Below, piece after piece: positions 54,742 through 63,089 of a stretch of DNA of 64,000 nucleotides (position 1 is its first letter; each line of letters opens with the position of its first letter). Where the stretch lies: assembly GCA_028288485.1 (NCBI GenBank), contig JAQBNO010000127.1, positions 1 through 64,000 of the forward strand. Direction: 5' to 3'. Below the pieces are notes generated by a model. It did not search any database. It was not told the DNA's origin and saw only the letters and a list, made by a program, of their open reading frames with translations. The DNA is from Segetibacter sp. (GTDB lineage Bacteria; Bacteroidota; Bacteroidia; Chitinophagales; Chitinophagaceae). A program made the translations under genes and the position numbers.

Positions 54742-55814
54742 AAGCACCGTTCAAAAAGTTTTTCAATTTCACGTTTGTAAGCAGGTACCGGTTTTCTCTT
54801 ATATTCTACATTTCTGTTTGTTGGATGTTAATTGATCTTGTTGTTGTTCTCACCCGGCCCGATCCTACATATTATAGTTTTGCTTCGGCCATTGTTTTGC
54901 GCTCTTTACTCCTTTTCCTTTTTAGCCTGGGCTTTGGTTATATACTCATATTCAGGCTTAAAAGGCTGTTTAGGAACAGGCCCTTATTCATTAGCTTTTT
55001 TTTACGCAGTGCTATTTTGCTTCTTGCAGCTTATATAGTAAACTTTATTATTCATGTCGCCAGTATTCTTTTTTCTCTCGACCTGAGCGTAGCTGATTCA
55101 TTTGCGAAGTATGCCGAAGATGCCACCAATAGTAGCTGGATAGCCCAGAAAATTATGTATTGGATGGTACTCTTCATACTTACCCAATTAATTATAGAGG
55201 TAAATGAAAAGTATGCGCCGGGCGTTTTTATGGACATACTTCTGGGTAAGTACGTAGAGCCGAAAATTGAAAAGAGAATTGTAATGTTTATGGATCTCAA
55301 GGATTCTACACCTATTGCTGAAAAACTGGGTCACCAGCAATATTTCAAGTTCATCCGTGAGTTTATTTACCAGATTTCGAATGCACTTATTGAGCACGGA
55401 GGCGCCATATACCAGTACGTGGGTGATGAAGTAGTTGTATCGTGGCTGTTCGAAAAAAAGAATCCAAAACGATGTATGGCTGCTTTAATAGAAGCGAGAA
55501 AAAACCTGCAGAAACGAGGAGAGCACTTCAGGCGTGTATTTGGTGTAATCCCGGAATTCAGGGTGGGTATTCACCTCGGCGATGTTACCGTTGGGGAAAT
55601 AGGCGTTATAAAAAAAGACATAGCCATGAGCGGCGATACCATGAATACAACGGCCCGTATTCGAAGCGCCTGCAGCGAACTGAACCAGAAATATATTGTA
55701 TCGAAAGATTTCAAGGAAAATGTGGATCTTAAAGAGTGGCAAACCGAAAGCCTCGGAATTGTTGAATTGAAAGGAAAGGCAAACGGAATCGAACTATTCT
55801 CACTAAAGATCTAA
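54738..55814 (+). CDS. Membrane-bound class III nucleotide cyclase
   Basis: The 358-aa protein has about four or five transmembrane helices in residues 18-156, a short linker (NEKYAPGVFMDILLGKYVEP) and a class III cyclase domain. Metal-binding Asp186 is in MFMDLKDSTPIAEKLG and Asp230 in YQYVGDEVVVSW. Asn303 and Arg307 (GDTMNTTARI) match the ribose-binding Asn and transition-state Arg. Gln226 replaces the Lys that usually reads the adenine, and Ala296 stands at the other base-reading site, so the nucleotide (ATP, GTP, or a pyrimidine) cannot be assumed. Translation is coupled to ppk1. Confidence 0.9.
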   Translation: MKAPFKKFFNFTFVSRYRFSLIFYISVCWMLIDLVVVLTRPDPTYYSFASAIVLRSLLLFLFSLGFGYILIFRLKRLFRNRPLFISFFLRSAILLLAAYIVNFIIHVASILFSLDLSVADSFAKYAEDATNSSWIAQKIMYWMVLFILTQLIIEVNEKYAPGVFMDILLGKYVEPKIEKRIVMFMDLKDSTPIAEKLGHQQYFKFIREFIYQISNALIEHGGAIYQYVGDEVVVSWLFEKKNPKRCMAALIEARKNLQKRGEHFRRVFGVIPEFRVGIHLGDVTVGEIGVIKKDIAMSGDTMNTTARIRSACSELNQKYIVSKDFKENVDLKEWQTESLGIVELKGKANGIELFSLKI

Positions 55815-55854
55815 GGGAGTTTGTGTTACCGGCAACACAGCCACGAGGAGAAAT

Positions 55855-55876
55855 CGTTGCGACGCTCCGTTGAACG
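55855..55876. repeat. REP-like repeat, GCGACGC variant
   Basis: CGTTGCGACGCTCCGTTGAA then CG, nearly identical to 3767-3787 more than 50 kb away. It lies between the cyclase and response regulator genes. Confidence 0.75.
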
Positions 55877-56019
55877 ACTGCTTTTCAAATCAGCAATCTT
55901 ATTCTCCAATTATACGGGTGTATTTGGAATAATTTGAGTAAATGAGACGTTGAGTTTGTTGATAAAACTTTTTCCCGGCTATTGTGTTATTTTTAGCCAC
56001 AAACCTTCCATAAATACCT

Positions 56020-56418
56020 ATGAGTAATTATATATTAATGCTTGAAGATGACTCTGATGACAGGGAATTAACCCGGTCTTCGGTAAAAGAATTAGGCTAC
56101 GATATTGAAATAAAGTTTGCAAAAAATGGCAAAGAAGCATTCGATATACTTGAACTGAATGCAAGGCCGCAACTAATTTTTATCGATTACAACGCAGCCC
56201 CTGAAGATGGGCTGCAGGTGCTTAAAGAAATTAAGCTGGTAGAAGAATTCAAAAAAATACCTGTCATCATTCTTACTGATAATGCCGATAAGAAATTAAT
56301 ACGCTCTGGTTACGAGTTTGGGGCCAGTTCCATTGTAAAAAAACCGCTGTCAGATGAAGCGACAAGGCAAAAGATTGATACCTTTTTTAATTATTGGCTT
56401 AAAGCAGCGGAGTTATAA
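56020..56418 (+). CDS. Single-domain response regulator (CheY/Rcp1-like)
   Basis: The 132-aa protein is a lone receiver domain. The acidic pocket is Glu9, Asp10, Asp11; phospho-acceptor Asp56 lies in IFIDYNAAPEDG; the switch Thr86 is in ILTDNAD; and the conserved Lys is in IVKKPLS. There is no output domain. Such proteins pass phosphate between kinases or bind target proteins. No kinase is adjacent; the only one in the window is at 24041. Proximity to ppk1 and the cyclase may be incidental, because a 205-nt gap with a REP-like repeat separates them. Confidence 0.92.
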   Translation: MSNYILMLEDDSDDRELTRSSVKELGYDIEIKFAKNGKEAFDILELNARPQLIFIDYNAAPEDGLQVLKEIKLVEEFKKIPVIILTDNADKKLIRSGYEFGASSIVKKPLSDEATRQKIDTFFNYWLKAAEL

Positions 56419-56769
56419 ATGACTTCTGTACCGCGGTAATTACCGGCGGGGGTGAGTTTTTAAAAAGCCGGTAGCCTTTTGTAATTTTTTCTTCCAGGCA
56501 GTTGGTAGAATGCACTACTGTTGGCAAAGACCTTTGTAATATTCCATCAACTCCTTAAGAGAAATGCCAATTGAGTTATTGAATTCGCTCTCGTTAATGT
56601 CGGCGGTAAACATGTTTATTTCTTTTGATCACAAAAATGAAAGCAATAAACGTAGATTAAAAGATAATAATCATTGAACGGTCTAAATAAGGTAGAGCCG
56701 GTCTAAGGGAAAGATAAAAGAACAACCACAGTAAAAAACAAGGGAAGTGCGGTCTCCGGTATTTCAATG
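56419..56769. other. Intergenic region with a possible small ORF
   Basis: The 351-nt gap has no recognisable gene apart from a 33-codon minus-strand frame (56515-56613), listed separately as a doubtful entry. The sequence near the metzincin stop is purine-rich. Confidence 0.4.
56515..56613 (-). CDS. Possible micro-ORF, doubtful
   Basis: A 32-aa frame, MFTADINESEFNNSIGISLK followed by ELMEYYKGLCQQ, reads on the minus strand. Its composition looks protein-like and helical, but it has no recognised family. It may be a small protein or the remnant of a longer gene. Confidence 0.2.
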   Translation of the reverse strand: MFTADINESEFNNSIGISLKELMEYYKGLCQQ

Positions 56770-57429
56770 TTACACCTGAGCATGATCTACATGAAAGACA
56801 TTGGTAAATTCCCCTACAATAGCTTTTTCATTTTTGAATTTCAGCCTTTCCAGTTTTAGTGCTACTATATCTTCGGCAAACACTTTTCGGTACATGGGGT
56901 GCATGGTACCTCCTGTCACACCTGCAGGTTTTGTTGGATCATATTGAAATTGGGGATCTACTAAAGTTCCCCTTGGGTACATGATACCAGGTACACCTTT
57001 GCCCCTGTGGTCCAGGTCAGCCGGGTGATTAAGACCAAGTGTATGCCCGTATTCATGAGCGGCAGTTGTAGAACCGGCATATAGATTCTCCAGTTTAAAA
57101 TAGCCGCTGTTGCAACCGAGGCCATCTACAAAAGAGATATTTCCATGAGCATATTCTTCGATGCGGAAATAGTTATTGCGTGGATCGAGGTTGCTATAAA
57201 TTTCTTCCATGTCAATAGAAGGCTGAAATTGGGTGGTAATGCGAAAACTTACCAAAAACAAAGTTCCTTTTAAGTAGATCATTCCTTTTGGTTCGTTCCA
57301 CAGCGCTTCTATTTCGGCTCTTATACACTCGGTTAGTTTTTCATCCGCTGCACTTCCATAGGTAATGATGTTCGAACTGATAACGATTGTGCCATTTGCC
57401 ACGTCTATTTCTACTTCTCCCATTTTCAT
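56770..57429 (-). CDS. Metzincin-type zinc metallopeptidase without signal peptide
   Basis: The 219-aa protein has the extended zinc motif HEYGHTLGLNH at 125-135, with ligands His125, His129 and His135 and catalytic Glu126, plus a Met-turn MYPRG (Met150). This is the metzincin pattern HExxHxxGxxH. Residues 75-120 (IYSNLDPRNNYFRIEEYAHG, VDGLGCNSGYF) form the rest of the catalytic domain. There is no signal peptide or propeptide, so it is either cytoplasmic or secreted by a system without a Sec signal. The substrate is unknown. A dead YCII gene lies upstream on the same strand. Confidence 0.8.
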   Translation of the reverse strand: MKMGEVEIDVANGTIVISSNIITYGSAADEKLTECIRAEIEALWNEPKGMIYLKGTLFLVSFRITTQFQPSIDMEEIYSNLDPRNNYFRIEEYAHGNISFVDGLGCNSGYFKLENLYAGSTTAAHEYGHTLGLNHPADLDHRGKGVPGIMYPRGTLVDPQFQYDPTKPAGVTGGTMHPMYRKVFAEDIVALKLERLKFKNEKAIVGEFTNVFHVDHAQV

Positions 57430-57545
57430 TCATTGTTTAACAACAGAAGATATGCTAACCCTTTCTACCGTTATCAGTGTTCTTAAAAGCGCCATTTTGA
57501 AGAGTGGCAACCGTTGATTATTTCCCCGGCCGATGCCATCATAGA

Positions 57546-57812
57546 TTAATACTCAGCAGTATTGATCTTAAGATCCGGATCATTATCAATAAACTCTTTC
57601 AACTCTTCTTCGTTATCCACCTATACTATACCTGGCCCGTAAACTCCTTTCGGACCGAATACAGGACCGAAAACCTGCACCATTCCTTTATCCAGGTACG
57701 GAGTCCAATATGGCGCATGGTCCCGCATAATTACTCTTTCATCTTCCGCCATTGGTTGGGCAAAGTTAGCAGGTGCTGGTAAAAGCTTTACAGGAAAATG
57801 TTTCTTATCCAT
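57546..57812 (-). pseudogene. YCII-related protein, two nonsense mutations
   Basis: The minus-strand frame reads MDKKHFPVKLLPAPANFAQP, later MVQVFGPVFGPKGVYGPGIV, then TAG, then VDNEEELKEFIDNDPDLKIN and TAEY, then TAA. The text after the first stop is the normal end of a YCII domain (VExxxEEExxxFxxxDP), so the TAG most likely replaces Glu (GAG). The gene should continue beyond the second stop, which suggests another lost codon. It is a small YciI-like protein that has recently become inactive. Confidence 0.75.
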
Positions 57813-58088
57813 AAAAATATTGGGTTAGTAATTAATGCAATTACTATTGAAAAAAGAAAATTTAAAATCGTTCTGCTCCCACTTTTAGCTCAACCATAAA
57901 AGTTGTCGAAGTCTGGTTCCTCTTCATTCAGCTCATCGCCGGACTGGTTAAATCTAACTTCAGATTTTTAGCAGAAAAACATCTACAACCGGCGAAAAAG
58001 AAGTTATGCCGGCCGTAAACTGGTACACAAAAAGGTGTTGCGCTATAAGGTATAACTTTTGTTTTTAATATCACCTCAACTATTGCTA
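57813..58088. other. Intergenic region upstream of the MFS gene
   Basis: No gene is seen. A TAACTTTTG word near 58050 could belong to the MFS promoter, but no good partner element is visible. Together with the dead gene at 57546, about 660 nt here hold no intact gene. Confidence 0.4.
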
Positions 58089-59285
58089 ATGCCTGGAAAA
58101 ACATCCAATAGAAGTTTGACTGCACTGAACTGGTTAAACTTCTCCGCAGCTGATATCAGTGACGGTGTAGGCCCCTTTTTAGCAGTCTACCTGGCTACGA
58201 ATCTTCATTGGGAACCAGGGATGATCGGTATGGCTATTTCTGCTACAACTTTTTCAATGGTTGTTGGGCAGTCACCGGCAGGATACATAGTTGACAATAC
58301 CCGGCAAAAGAAAATTCCTATCATCGTAGCCTCTTTAATTGTTGGTGTCGCGGCCCTCTTTTTACCCTTTCTCAAAAGCTTTCCTATTATCATCTGTTGC
58401 CAGGTAGTGATAGGATTAGCAGCGTCTTTCTACGTACCAACCCTGGTTGCGCTTGCCTCGGTCGTGACTGAAAAGGGAAAATTTGACCATACCTTAAGTA
58501 AAAATCAAAGTTACAACCACGCCGGTAATGTGGTAGCGGCAGTATTAACCGGGGTCGTGGCAAGATTTACTAATAATGCGGGTATTTTTTATGTGATGAT
58601 GGGCTTAGCCGTGTTCTGTACCATAAGCGCCTCTTTCATAACCCAAAAAGGTGTTCCGGCAGCGGAGGCGGAAAATGCGGGGAAAAATGAAACGAAAAAA
58701 GGCTTTTTCCGCGAGGTACTGTGTAATAAACCATTCCTTGTCTTCCTGCTTTTAACCGTTATCTTTTATTTTTCAAATGGTGCAATGCTACCGCTTGTCG
58801 CCCAGGAGATTGCCAAAGCTAAACCGGAAAACTCTACTTTATATTTAGCCGCCTGTATTATCATTGCACAACTGGTTATGGTTCCTACTGTTTACATCTG
58901 CGGCAAACAGGCACAAAAGGGACGTAAAAAATTACTCGTAGTTGCTTTTATTCTTTTGGCTACCAGGGGTGTTCTTTATACGCTAACCGACAAGGTAGTG
59001 CATTTGTTATCATTCCAGGTGCTGGACGGTATGGCGGCTGGTGTTTTCAGCGTCACTGCAATCATGGTTGTTAACGATCTCATGGGTAATTCAGACCGGG
59101 CCAGTTTCGCCCAGGGCATGCTTGCCGCATCTTTGAGTCTCGGCTCTACTTTAAGCAACCTGGTTTCCGGATTTATTGTAGATGCCGCAGGTTTTAAGAT
59201 AGGCTTTGCAGTTTTATCGGCGTTAGCATTAGGAGCGCTCTTGCTGTTATGGAAAGCGATGCCCGAAACTTTAAAGAAAACGTAG
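58089..59285 (+). CDS. MFS transporter
   Basis: The 398-aa protein (start MPGKTSNRSLTALNWLNFSA) has about 12 transmembrane helices in two six-helix halves. The loop between helices 2 and 3 reads GYIVDNTRQKKIPI, close to the MFS motif A GxxxDRxGRR. A long cytoplasmic loop (about 200-220) separates the halves. The TTG at 58059 also opens the frame but adds only a short hydrophobic lead. The substrate is unknown; a drug or metabolite exporter or sugar transporter are possible. Confidence 0.88.
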   Translation: MPGKTSNRSLTALNWLNFSAADISDGVGPFLAVYLATNLHWEPGMIGMAISATTFSMVVGQSPAGYIVDNTRQKKIPIIVASLIVGVAALFLPFLKSFPIIICCQVVIGLAASFYVPTLVALASVVTEKGKFDHTLSKNQSYNHAGNVVAAVLTGVVARFTNNAGIFYVMMGLAVFCTISASFITQKGVPAAEAENAGKNETKKGFFREVLCNKPFLVFLLLTVIFYFSNGAMLPLVAQEIAKAKPENSTLYLAACIIIAQLVMVPTVYICGKQAQKGRKKLLVVAFILLATRGVLYTLTDKVVHLLSFQVLDGMAAGVFSVTAIMVVNDLMGNSDRASFAQGMLAASLSLGSTLSNLVSGFIVDAAGFKIGFAVLSALALGALLLLWKAMPETLKKT

Positions 59286-59618
59286 CTCGGAACTCTCGTC
59301 TTTGCCTCACTTAATAGTATCTAACAACTATCTTGATGTTAACACCTATAACATAGTAATCATGATACAAGGTGAAGTAATTCCGGTTAATCATGGTTCC
59401 TGCCTAGCGGCATTTCGTTCATCTGAATACTTTTAATTGAGCTCCTACCAATGCTATAGTTGAAGGCGACCGCTCTTCACCGTATCAATGCCAGGAACAC
59501 ACGCAAGGATAATGTACTTTCAGAGATTGTTCGATTTACGATAGAAATGATTGAAAAGTGTTCATTATACCTGTTTAGAACTTTGATCGTGGAAAAGAAA
59601 TTGTAGTACCTGCAACTT
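59286..59618. other. Convergent intergenic region, nothing recognised
   Basis: This gap lies between the convergent MFS and patatin genes. I see no gene, no REP-like word and no clear terminator hairpin. Confidence 0.4.
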
Positions 59619-61307
59619 TTATTTCCTCGTCTTTAATAGTTCATGTTTTCGCAATGCTTCTTTAATGGTACTCATTGCCGAAGTTGTTAGTACGCCGTTT
59701 AGCAATATTTTTGCACCTGCCCATAACAAAATGCGCTTATACCAGTTTACTTTTACCGCATTCATAATAAGAGCCTGCACCCTTTTTTTTACTGGCCGTC
59801 TCAATTCGTCAATTTTACGCGCTTTAATAGTTGGCCAGGTGCCACCACCTGAAAATGTTGGAATGGGAAAATAATTTTCAGGTGGTCTCGGAGAAAAAAT
59901 AGGTATTATCTGGATTTTGCCATCTTTAGCAGTAAACTTTTTTTTGTCTGTACCCGCGTATCCATTTTTAAAAATCTCATTTATTTCTGCATCCTCTGCT
60001 GGAATGGTAAAATAGTCGCGTAAAAACGTTTCACAATTAAACCTTCCAAGGAAATAGTCATGAACCCTGAACTCTTTGCTTATGAAGCCGGCAAAACCAG
60101 AGAAAGCCCCGCAGGCAATTGCTTTATCACCTGCCACTTCTTCCATTTCCCCATCGATCTTCTGTCTTTTCCGGGAAGGAGCAATTAAAAACTGTCCAGC
60201 CCTGACTGGATTCATGGCGTTATCAAGATCTACCGGTTTTGACCGCATTTGCTCCAGGATTGCACCTAAAGTTAATCCTATCACCTGGAAGAGCTTTTGA
60301 TCCGGTTTAAACTCAGCTGGTTTTGTACTTGGGAAAGGATCAATCATCAATACCGTGCTTTTAAACTTTTTGTAATCCTGGTAATCGTCGCTTACATCCT
60401 GGCCGGTTCTTTTCATCAACACATCTCTTACCTTCTCAAACGGTTCGTTATTAATTACACCACCGTCAACATTCAGCGTTTCACACTCCTCTCCTGGTAC
60501 CGGAAATTGTTTAGTGATATCAATACACCACGGAATTAAATTCACGTCGCTTGATTTACGCTTCAATAGCCTCGATTTAAGACCTACAGGGAATGCACCG
60601 GTTGCCATAGCCGCATTTCGTGCTATGTCGGTATTAATGTCATTTTTAAAATCGAGGAGCATCCAACCATCGGCAGTTTCACTGGAACTATTCAGTTTAA
60701 AGCAGGCATAGTCATTATGAATCGCCATGTAATATTTCTCCGAGGTAGAGCCGGCGTTCAAACCTACATTGTATTGAAAACCCTGCAGGTTTGTTAGTGT
60801 GGTAAAGATCTGGAGCTCTTTATCGAAATAAGGAGGAATATCTTTCCATGCTTTCTTATCTGCCTTTATAGCTTTTTCTGCAATACAGTCGAGGAAGTCT
60901 GAATTTAATAAAGAAATAATTTGTTTGTCTTTTATATCATCTGTTTTCAGCAGCAACGGGAACATATCCTTACTTAAAAGGTCTACCCACGAATGGTATA
61001 GTTTACTCTCCGGATGTTCTGCCAGCAAATCATCAGAAGGTTTAGTAACAGGCACAATTGGGTTATTCAGGGCAGCGGCAGTGATAATTCCGGTCATTCC
61101 ACCAGCAGAAGCACCACCAATTACAGGTATAACTACATTATGGGTCGGCGTTCCCTCAGTTTTTGCATCTTTGCGCTTCTGCCACTCCTCCAAAGCTTCC
61201 ATTAAATAATCCATGACACCTGCAGTATAAGCGCCTGCGGAAACGGCGCCGGCCATACAAAGGCCTATGTAAAAAGTATCTCCAGGGGTTGAAGTTTCTG
61301 TCGGCAT
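59619..61307 (-). CDS. Patatin-like phospholipase
   Basis: The 562-aa protein is a Ser-Asp dyad lipid acyl hydrolase. Residues 12-35 (FYIGLCMAGAVSAGAYTAGV) hold the glycine-rich oxyanion-hole region. The nucleophile elbow is GGASAGG with Ser67, and the catalytic Asp281 lies in NVDGGVINNEP. The large C-terminal region (about 300-562) has no assigned domain. Near the end a hydrophobic segment (LLWAGAKILLNGVL) could associate with membrane. There is no signal peptide. Patatins release fatty acids from phospholipids and can act in membrane turnover or as effectors; the role here is open. Confidence 0.9.
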   Translation of the reverse strand: MPTETSTPGDTFYIGLCMAGAVSAGAYTAGVMDYLMEALEEWQKRKDAKTEGTPTHNVVIPVIGGASAGGMTGIITAAALNNPIVPVTKPSDDLLAEHPESKLYHSWVDLLSKDMFPLLLKTDDIKDKQIISLLNSDFLDCIAEKAIKADKKAWKDIPPYFDKELQIFTTLTNLQGFQYNVGLNAGSTSEKYYMAIHNDYACFKLNSSSETADGWMLLDFKNDINTDIARNAAMATGAFPVGLKSRLLKRKSSDVNLIPWCIDITKQFPVPGEECETLNVDGGVINNEPFEKVRDVLMKRTGQDVSDDYQDYKKFKSTVLMIDPFPSTKPAEFKPDQKLFQVIGLTLGAILEQMRSKPVDLDNAMNPVRAGQFLIAPSRKRQKIDGEMEEVAGDKAIACGAFSGFAGFISKEFRVHDYFLGRFNCETFLRDYFTIPAEDAEINEIFKNGYAGTDKKKFTAKDGKIQIIPIFSPRPPENYFPIPTFSGGGTWPTIKARKIDELRRPVKKRVQALIMNAVKVNWYKRILLWAGAKILLNGVLTTSAMSTIKEALRKHELLKTRK

Positions 61308-61671
61308 ATTGTTATTATTTATGTTTTCCTGTCTAATTAGTCATTTAACTTGCTTTTGATTTGCTTGTTTTCTCAGCAGAGCTTCTCTTATTCCTTCTAT
61401 TCAACAAATGACTGTAGGTATGATGTTTTTCTATTTATTAATCCACTAATAACTATAATATATCCGACAAAGTCAATAGGTGTTTTTACGGTAAGGGTAT
61501 TATCGTTTAAGACTCGAGGAAAGCAGTTACAATTAAACTGTCAACGTTAACAGTTATGCGAACAGAAGATGAAAAAGAATATAATTAGCTGATTGTGAAA
61601 CAGGGACAATTAAAAGTATCTTTTAGAAGACTTATCAGCTTAACATTCTTTCTACATTAAACCAAAACAAC
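61308..61671. other. Divergent intergenic region, nothing recognised
   Basis: This stretch lies upstream of the patatin gene and the dead DUF1761-like gene. It is AT-rich and I find no gene, repeat or convincing promoter. Confidence 0.4.
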
Positions 61672-62058
61672 ATGATAAAACATAAACTGTTTAGCCAGCC
61701 TTGTAATGATTGTTGCACATATGGCGATCCGCTTTATCTGGCATGGGGTTCTTTCCGGTGAAACCTGGTCACATGCCGCGCTGGGAAAATCAGTTGCACA
61801 AGTACAGCAACAGGAAATGTCTCCGCTTCCTTACGTAATTGATATTATTGGAGCAACCTGTACCTGCTTTTTTTATCGTGGCTGGTTCAGCAATTAAATA
61901 TTACCTCTTTTTCCGCCATTGGACTTGTGTTTCCCTCACTTGCCACCCATTATATGTTTCTTGAATTAAGCAATACGGTGCTGTTTATTGATTTTGGAAT
62001 GATCGCCCTGCTAGCGATACTGACAACCTGCGTACTGGCAGCACGGAGGAAGAAATAG
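61672..62058 (+). pseudogene. DUF1761-like small membrane protein, frameshifted
   Basis: One frame gives MIVAHMAIRFIWHGVLSGET, then SHAALGKSVAQVQQ and PLPYVIDIIGATCTCFF, and stops at about 61897. The next frame continues as NITSFSAIGLVFPSLATHYM, then SNTVLFIDFGMIALLAIL and TTCVLAARRKK. Together they resemble a DUF1761-type membrane protein with helices at both ends. The start (ATG 61672, MIKHKLF) is in yet another frame, so there are at least two frameshifts. It is inactive as it stands, unless there are sequencing errors. Confidence 0.65.
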
Positions 62059-62111
62059 CCTTTTGGTGAAAGCCTGTGCATTCGTTTGTCTCTTTGCAGC
62101 CAAATGGACAT

Positions 62112-62159
62112 AAATGCAAAAGCCGGGTGCTTTAACTGACCCGGCTTTTGCATTTTCTA
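62112..62159. terminator. Bidirectional terminator between convergent units
   Basis: A perfect 17-bp stem (AAATGCAAAAGCCGGGT with ACCCGGCTTTTGCATTT) with a 10-nt loop lies between the dead DUF1761-like gene and the convergent lipoprotein gene. T-rich ends on both strands suit termination in both directions. Confidence 0.85.
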
Positions 62160-62165
62160 TTCTAC

Positions 62166-63089
62166 TTAATAAGGGAGTATGTAGGAAAGGGCCATATTTT
62201 CTACACTACGCCATTCCATTTTAAAGTAGTAGTTTCCCGAACCCGGGCAGCCAGTGGCGATGCCCGATGAATTTAAACCATACGTGATAGTAATGGGGTG
62301 ATCGGGGTTTGGATAAACAACTTTACCAGACACCAGCCTGAACGAACAATCCTGGCGAATAACCAGCGCCTGTGTAATTTGACAACTGAACTCTTTCCCT
62401 TTGCGGTTAATTCCCCATTCAGAAATATTATTGATCGTCCCGTCAAAACGTGTTCCTGTAGTCTTTATAACAATGCCGTTCTGGTAAGAAAAAACTCTTT
62501 TCTTCGAAATGTCCCATGCACGTTTTGTGCTGTCTTCATATGTAATGCTTAGCCCGTTACTCGATATAGAATGAATAACCGAGCCAGTGGAAGCAAGCTT
62601 TTTTAACAGGCCGCCCGAAACATTGGTAATCGTTTTTGTGCCGTTGAGAACAATGCTCTTATTGTCTCTTGTTCGGGTGATCTTTAAATCCTGGAAAGTC
62701 ATAGATATTGACGCTCCCACTGCTTCCCATTTCTTATTAAGAGGGCAAGTTATAATAGCAACGCCTGTACGGATCCTGCGAGTATTGCAATTGGTGCCAT
62801 TATAGGTTATAGTAATCGTTTTCGCGGTAGCAGTCGAAGTTGCAACTATGGTAGCATCGCAAATAACATCTGTATTCCGGGCTGCAAACGAAGAGTCTGA
62901 TTCAAGAACCAGGTTTACATCATTTGTAAGAGCATCATCTTCAGTAGAGGCAAGGGCTTGATCATCTGATTGAATGGAGAAGTCTGTAGTGTAATCAATT
63001 TCCGGCTCAGCCGTTTTAATGCAACTTGTAACCGTAAGAAGCGTAGCTGCAAAAATTGCCAGCAAAAGAATAGCAGAATATTTTTTCAT
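62166..63089 (-). CDS. Lipoprotein of unknown function
   Basis: The 307-aa product from ATG 63089 has a lipoprotein signal (MKKYSAILLLAIFAATLL, lipobox TVTSC). The mature part is Ser/Thr-rich beta sequence with an acidic N-terminal linker (DDQALASTEDD), repeated edges such as TITITYNGTNC, SITYEDSTKRAWDI and TITYGLNSSGIA, and three Cys that might form disulphides (CDATI, NCNTRR, CPLNKKW). I recognise no family. It probably lies in the periplasm or on the cell surface. A longer frame from 63146 would place 19 residues before the signal and is rejected. Confidence 0.75.
   Translation of the reverse strand: MKKYSAILLLAIFAATLLTVTSCIKTAEPEIDYTTDFSIQSDDQALASTEDDALTNDVNLVLESDSSFAARNTDVICDATIVATSTATAKTITITYNGTNCNTRRIRTGVAIITCPLNKKWEAVGASISMTFQDLKITRTRDNKSIVLNGTKTITNVSGGLLKKLASTGSVIHSISSNGLSITYEDSTKRAWDISKKRVFSYQNGIVIKTTGTRFDGTINNISEWGINRKGKEFSCQITQALVIRQDCSFRLVSGKVVYPNPDHPITITYGLNSSGIATGCPGSGNYYFKMEWRSVENMALSYILPY

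Noticed and set aside
55442-55732. Plus-strand 96-codon frame within the cyclase gene
   Set aside because: It is an out-of-frame shadow of the cyclase domain.
51136-55814. Calling the locus a bona fide Pycsar defence system
   Set aside because: The effector and cyclase are not adjacent: ppk1 and a 309-nt gap with a repeat lie between them, and the cyclase is a membrane protein of a widespread family. It is kept only as a hypothesis.
61706-61897. 63-codon frame as an intact small gene
   Set aside because: Its continuation is found in the next frame, so it is part of a frameshifted DUF1761-like gene.
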